A DNA stretch of 64,000 nt from Clostridia bacterium (lineage in GTDB: Bacteria; Bacillota; Peptococcia; DRI-13; SM3-B62). Position 1 is the first letter of the stretch. Each line of letters starts with the position of its first letter. The stretch lies in NCBI GenBank assembly GCA_018432615.1, contig JAHDSQ010000012.1:124001-188000 (forward strand), given 5' to 3'. Shown piece after piece: positions 61,576 through 64,000 of the stretch. A program made the position numbers and the translations under genes. The notes under the pieces were generated by a model. The model was not told the DNA's origin and did not search any database. It saw nothing but the letters and a program-made list of their open reading frames with translations.

Positions 61576-64000
61576 ATGTTGGCAAAAACCCCGATGATGC
61601 TCCAGTATCAACAAATTAAGGAGCAGTACCCCGATACAATACTCTTTTTCCGCCTGGGGGATTTTTACGAAATGTTTGGAAAAGATGCCGAATTGGCTTC
61701 CCGAGTGCTGGAAATAACCTTAACAGGACGTGATGCAGGTTTACCCGAACGTGTGCCTATGTGTGGAATTCCTCATCATGCGGCCGACAGTTATATAAAC
61801 AAACTGATACAAAAAGGATATAAAGTTGCAATTTGCGAGCAAGTTGAGGACCCCAAAAAGTCAAAGGGTATCGTGAAACGAGATGTGATCCGAGTCATAA
61901 CCCCCGGGACAAACCTTGACCCGCAAATTATGAAGATTAAAGAAAATTCATACCTGGTAGCTCTATCTCAACATCAAGGGACTTGGGGTTTAGCATTTTG
62001 TGATATTTCCACCGGCGATTTTAAAGTCAGCGAATTCACGGGTCCTAATTGCGAAAGTGTCTTACAGGACGAATTAGTACGCTTGAACCCGTCGGAATTG
62101 CTCCTCAACGGTGAATGCAATCTTGGTTTTTTAAGAAACAATGGCAGGACAATCATAACAAGATGTGATAACCGTCTATTTTCCTTTGAAAAAGCTAAGG
62201 AAATGCTATTTAAACACTTTAAGGTCACCGGCTTAGAGGCTCTCGGCCTTCAGGACATGAGACAGGCTGTCATTTGCGCAGGTGCCGTAATATCTTACCT
62301 GCTGGAAACGCAAAAATCTCCGCCCCAACAGCTTAAAACCATCGAAATCTACCATCCTGACGCTTTCATGATGATTGATGCCACAACGTTTCGTAATCTT
62401 GAAATCAAGAGGACAATTCGCCGAAATGAAAGAAAAGGCAGCCTTTTTGATATCATGGATAGAACGAAAACCGCTGCAGGGTCACGTTTGCTGCTCAATT
62501 GGCTGCAGTGGCCTCTGACCGACATTGCAGAACTAAAAAGAAGGCATAATGCAGTTGAAACACTATCCGGCAGTTGGGAAATACGTCATGAAATAAGAAG
62601 TGACCTTGAAAAGGTATATGATTTGGAAAGATTAATGACAAGAATCCTCTATATGAGGGCGCAGCCTCGTGAATTACATGCCTTGAAAGATTCTTTGGCA
62701 GTAATACCAAGTATTAAGAAAGCGCTGGCAACATTAAAAGGTTCTGAATACCTTGACGAGCTAACAGAAAAAATAGATACACTTGAAGATATTCGGACAT
62801 TACTGGAACGCTCAATTGTCGCAGACCCGCCCTATACTCTTAAGGAAGGCGGAGTTATCAAGACCGGTTTTAATCCGGAAATAGATATACAGCGTGAAGC
62901 GAGTACCCATGGTAAAGAATGGATTGCCCGGCTTGAAACGGAGGAAAAAGAGAAGACCGGCATCAAATCACTCAAAGTGAGCTTTAATAAAGTTTTCGGC
63001 TACTACCTTGAGGTAACAAAAGCCAATCTCTCCCTTGTTCCGGAACGTTATCAGAGAAAACAAACACTGTCAAATTCCGAAAGATATGTTACGGAAGAGC
63101 TTATCCGTCTTGAAAATCAGGTACTGGGTGCCGAGGAAAAACTTTTGGCTCTGGAAGAAGAAGTGTATTATAGCTTATTAAGAGAATTAGGCTTGGCTAC
63201 CGACCGGATCCAACACACCTCTCAGATATTGTCACAAGTAGATGTCTTACAATCTATGGCCGAAATAGCCGTTAAAAACTCTTATACCCGCCCGCAAATG
63301 ATCGATTGTGACGAAAATGTTCTCTTCTTTAAGAACTTGCGCCATCCCGTAGTTGAAAGCATCATGTCGGAACCGTTTGTACCTAACGATTTAGAAATGC
63401 CAAAATCCACTGATCTCTTCATTATCACAGGACCCAATATGGGCGGAAAAAGCACTTATTGTCGCAGTGTTGCCTTAGCCGTAATTATGGCTCAGGCAGG
63501 AAGCTTTGTCCCGTCTCAAGAGGCTAAAATATCTATCAGGGATAAGGTTTTTGCCCGGGTAGGAGCTAGTGATGATTTAATGAGTGGACATTCTACCTTC
63601 ATGGTAGAAATGAACGAGGTCGCAAATATCCTTCGTCATGCCACAGAATACAGCTTAGTCGTATTGGATGAAGTAGGCAGGGGGACAAGCACCTATGACG
63701 GATTGAGTATGGCCTGGGCCGTTAGTGAATATCTCGTTAAAAAATTGCAGCCTAAAACACTTTTTGCAACTCATTATCATGAATTAACGCAGCTGGCGGA
63801 TATCTTCTCTAATATCAAAAATCTGTCTCTTGCAGTGAAAGAAAAGGGCGACGACATTATCTTTCTTCACAGGATAATCAAAGGCCCGGCAGACAAGAGC
63901 TATGGAATTCAGGTGGCACGACTTGCCGGTCTGCCAATCACAGTAGTCTCACGTGCCAAGGAAATATTAAGATTGTTGGAAAAGGGTCACCTTGGAGGCA
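61576..64000 (+). CDS. mutS: DNA mismatch repair protein MutS, 3' end outside window
   Basis: Mismatch-recognition ATPase. It begins at ATG 61576 (MLAKTPMMLQYQQIKEQYPD) and stays open to the right edge, giving the first 808 codons. The N-terminal mismatch-binding domain with the Phe-x-Glu wedge in GDFYEMFG, connector, core and lever domains are present, and the ATPase shows Walker A GPNMGGKST, the signature near SGHSTFMVEM, Walker B VVLDEVGRGTS and FATHYHEL. Only the C-terminal end is missing. No clear Shine-Dalgarno is seen. Confidence 0.97.
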   Translation, partial: MLAKTPMMLQYQQIKEQYPDTILFFRLGDFYEMFGKDAELASRVLEITLTGRDAGLPERVPMCGIPHHAADSYINKLIQKGYKVAICEQVEDPKKSKGIVKRDVIRVITPGTNLDPQIMKIKENSYLVALSQHQGTWGLAFCDISTGDFKVSEFTGPNCESVLQDELVRLNPSELLLNGECNLGFLRNNGRTIITRCDNRLFSFEKAKEMLFKHFKVTGLEALGLQDMRQAVICAGAVISYLLETQKSPPQQLKTIEIYHPDAFMMIDATTFRNLEIKRTIRRNERKGSLFDIMDRTKTAAGSRLLLNWLQWPLTDIAELKRRHNAVETLSGSWEIRHEIRSDLEKVYDLERLMTRILYMRAQPRELHALKDSLAVIPSIKKALATLKGSEYLDELTEKIDTLEDIRTLLERSIVADPPYTLKEGGVIKTGFNPEIDIQREASTHGKEWIARLETEEKEKTGIKSLKVSFNKVFGYYLEVTKANLSLVPERYQRKQTLSNSERYVTEELIRLENQVLGAEEKLLALEEEVYYSLLRELGLATDRIQHTSQILSQVDVLQSMAEIAVKNSYTRPQMIDCDENVLFFKNLRHPVVESIMSEPFVPNDLEMPKSTDLFIITGPNMGGKSTYCRSVALAVIMAQAGSFVPSQEAKISIRDKVFARVGASDDLMSGHSTFMVEMNEVANILRHATEYSLVVLDEVGRGTSTYDGLSMAWAVSEYLVKKLQPKTLFATHYHELTQLADIFSNIKNLSLAVKEKGDDIIFLHRIIKGPADKSYGIQVARLAGLPITVVSRAKEILRLLEKGHLGG

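Overview
This window is a stretch of chromosome from a spore-forming, Gram-positive (Firmicutes/Clostridia-type) anaerobe. The evidence is the gene order, which follows the Bacillus/Clostridium chromosome from rseP-ispG-proS-polC through the nusA-infB operon, rpsO-pnp, dapBA, ftsK, recA-rny-ymdB-spoVS to miaB-mutS. The presence of PolC, RNase J and RNase Y, of sporulation-linked genes (spoVS with a sigma-H-type promoter, YlxY- and PdaB-type deacetylases, YlmC/YmxH, YlzJ, TepA, FtsK/SpoIIIE) and of strong AGGAGG ribosome binding sites agrees with this. Base composition looks moderately A+T-rich. A selenouridine synthase and cobalamin-assembly genes suggest selenium and B12 use. I cannot name the species.

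Layout. 1-8847: end of rseP, ispG, proS, a glycosyltransferase, mgtC and polC. 8848-16698: a leader hairpin, then rimP-nusA-rnpM-ylxQ-infB-rbfA-nrnA-truB-ribF (translation and RNA maturation). 16699-22948: rpsO with a structured leader, pnp, ylxY, a short dacF-like gene, a pepR/mlpA peptidase, a small membrane protein and ylmC. 22949-25120: lysine riboswitch controlling dapB-dapA. 25198-31465: RNase J behind an attenuator-like leader, tepA, ylzJ, ftsK, mnmH. 31492-42738: rodZ, rimO, pgsA, a membrane protein paired with a short FtsH-type protease, cinA, a DEAD-box helicase, recA-recX under an SOS box, and rny. 42821-50329: a hypothetical gene, ymdB, spoVS, a dipeptidase, a PHP phosphoesterase, cobU-cobS-cobC, a DUF1232 protein, guaB. 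50543-53623: a compact Tad/type II secretion-like cluster (two F-domain membrane proteins, a 55-residue pilin-like protein, a CpaB/SAF protein, an SSB-like OB-fold protein) with no ATPase. 53718-64000: PdaB-type deacetylase, hisC, a convergent solitary mreB, a PLP decarboxylase, an L,D-transpeptidase on the minus strand, a patatin-like lipase, miaB and the first 2.4 kb of mutS.

Most notable points: (1) PolC lacks the exonuclease normally inserted in its PHP domain, so replication proofreading must come from elsewhere; (2) the Tad-like cluster is reduced and carries an SSB-like protein; (3) several genes have no well-placed ATG/GTG/TTG, and their best start is AUA or AUU; (4) there are several RNA leaders, including a known lysine riboswitch, a probable S15 autoregulatory leader, an attenuator-like leader before RNase J and a structured RNA candidate between recX and rny. 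No insertion sequences, CRISPR arrays, rRNA or tRNA genes were seen.
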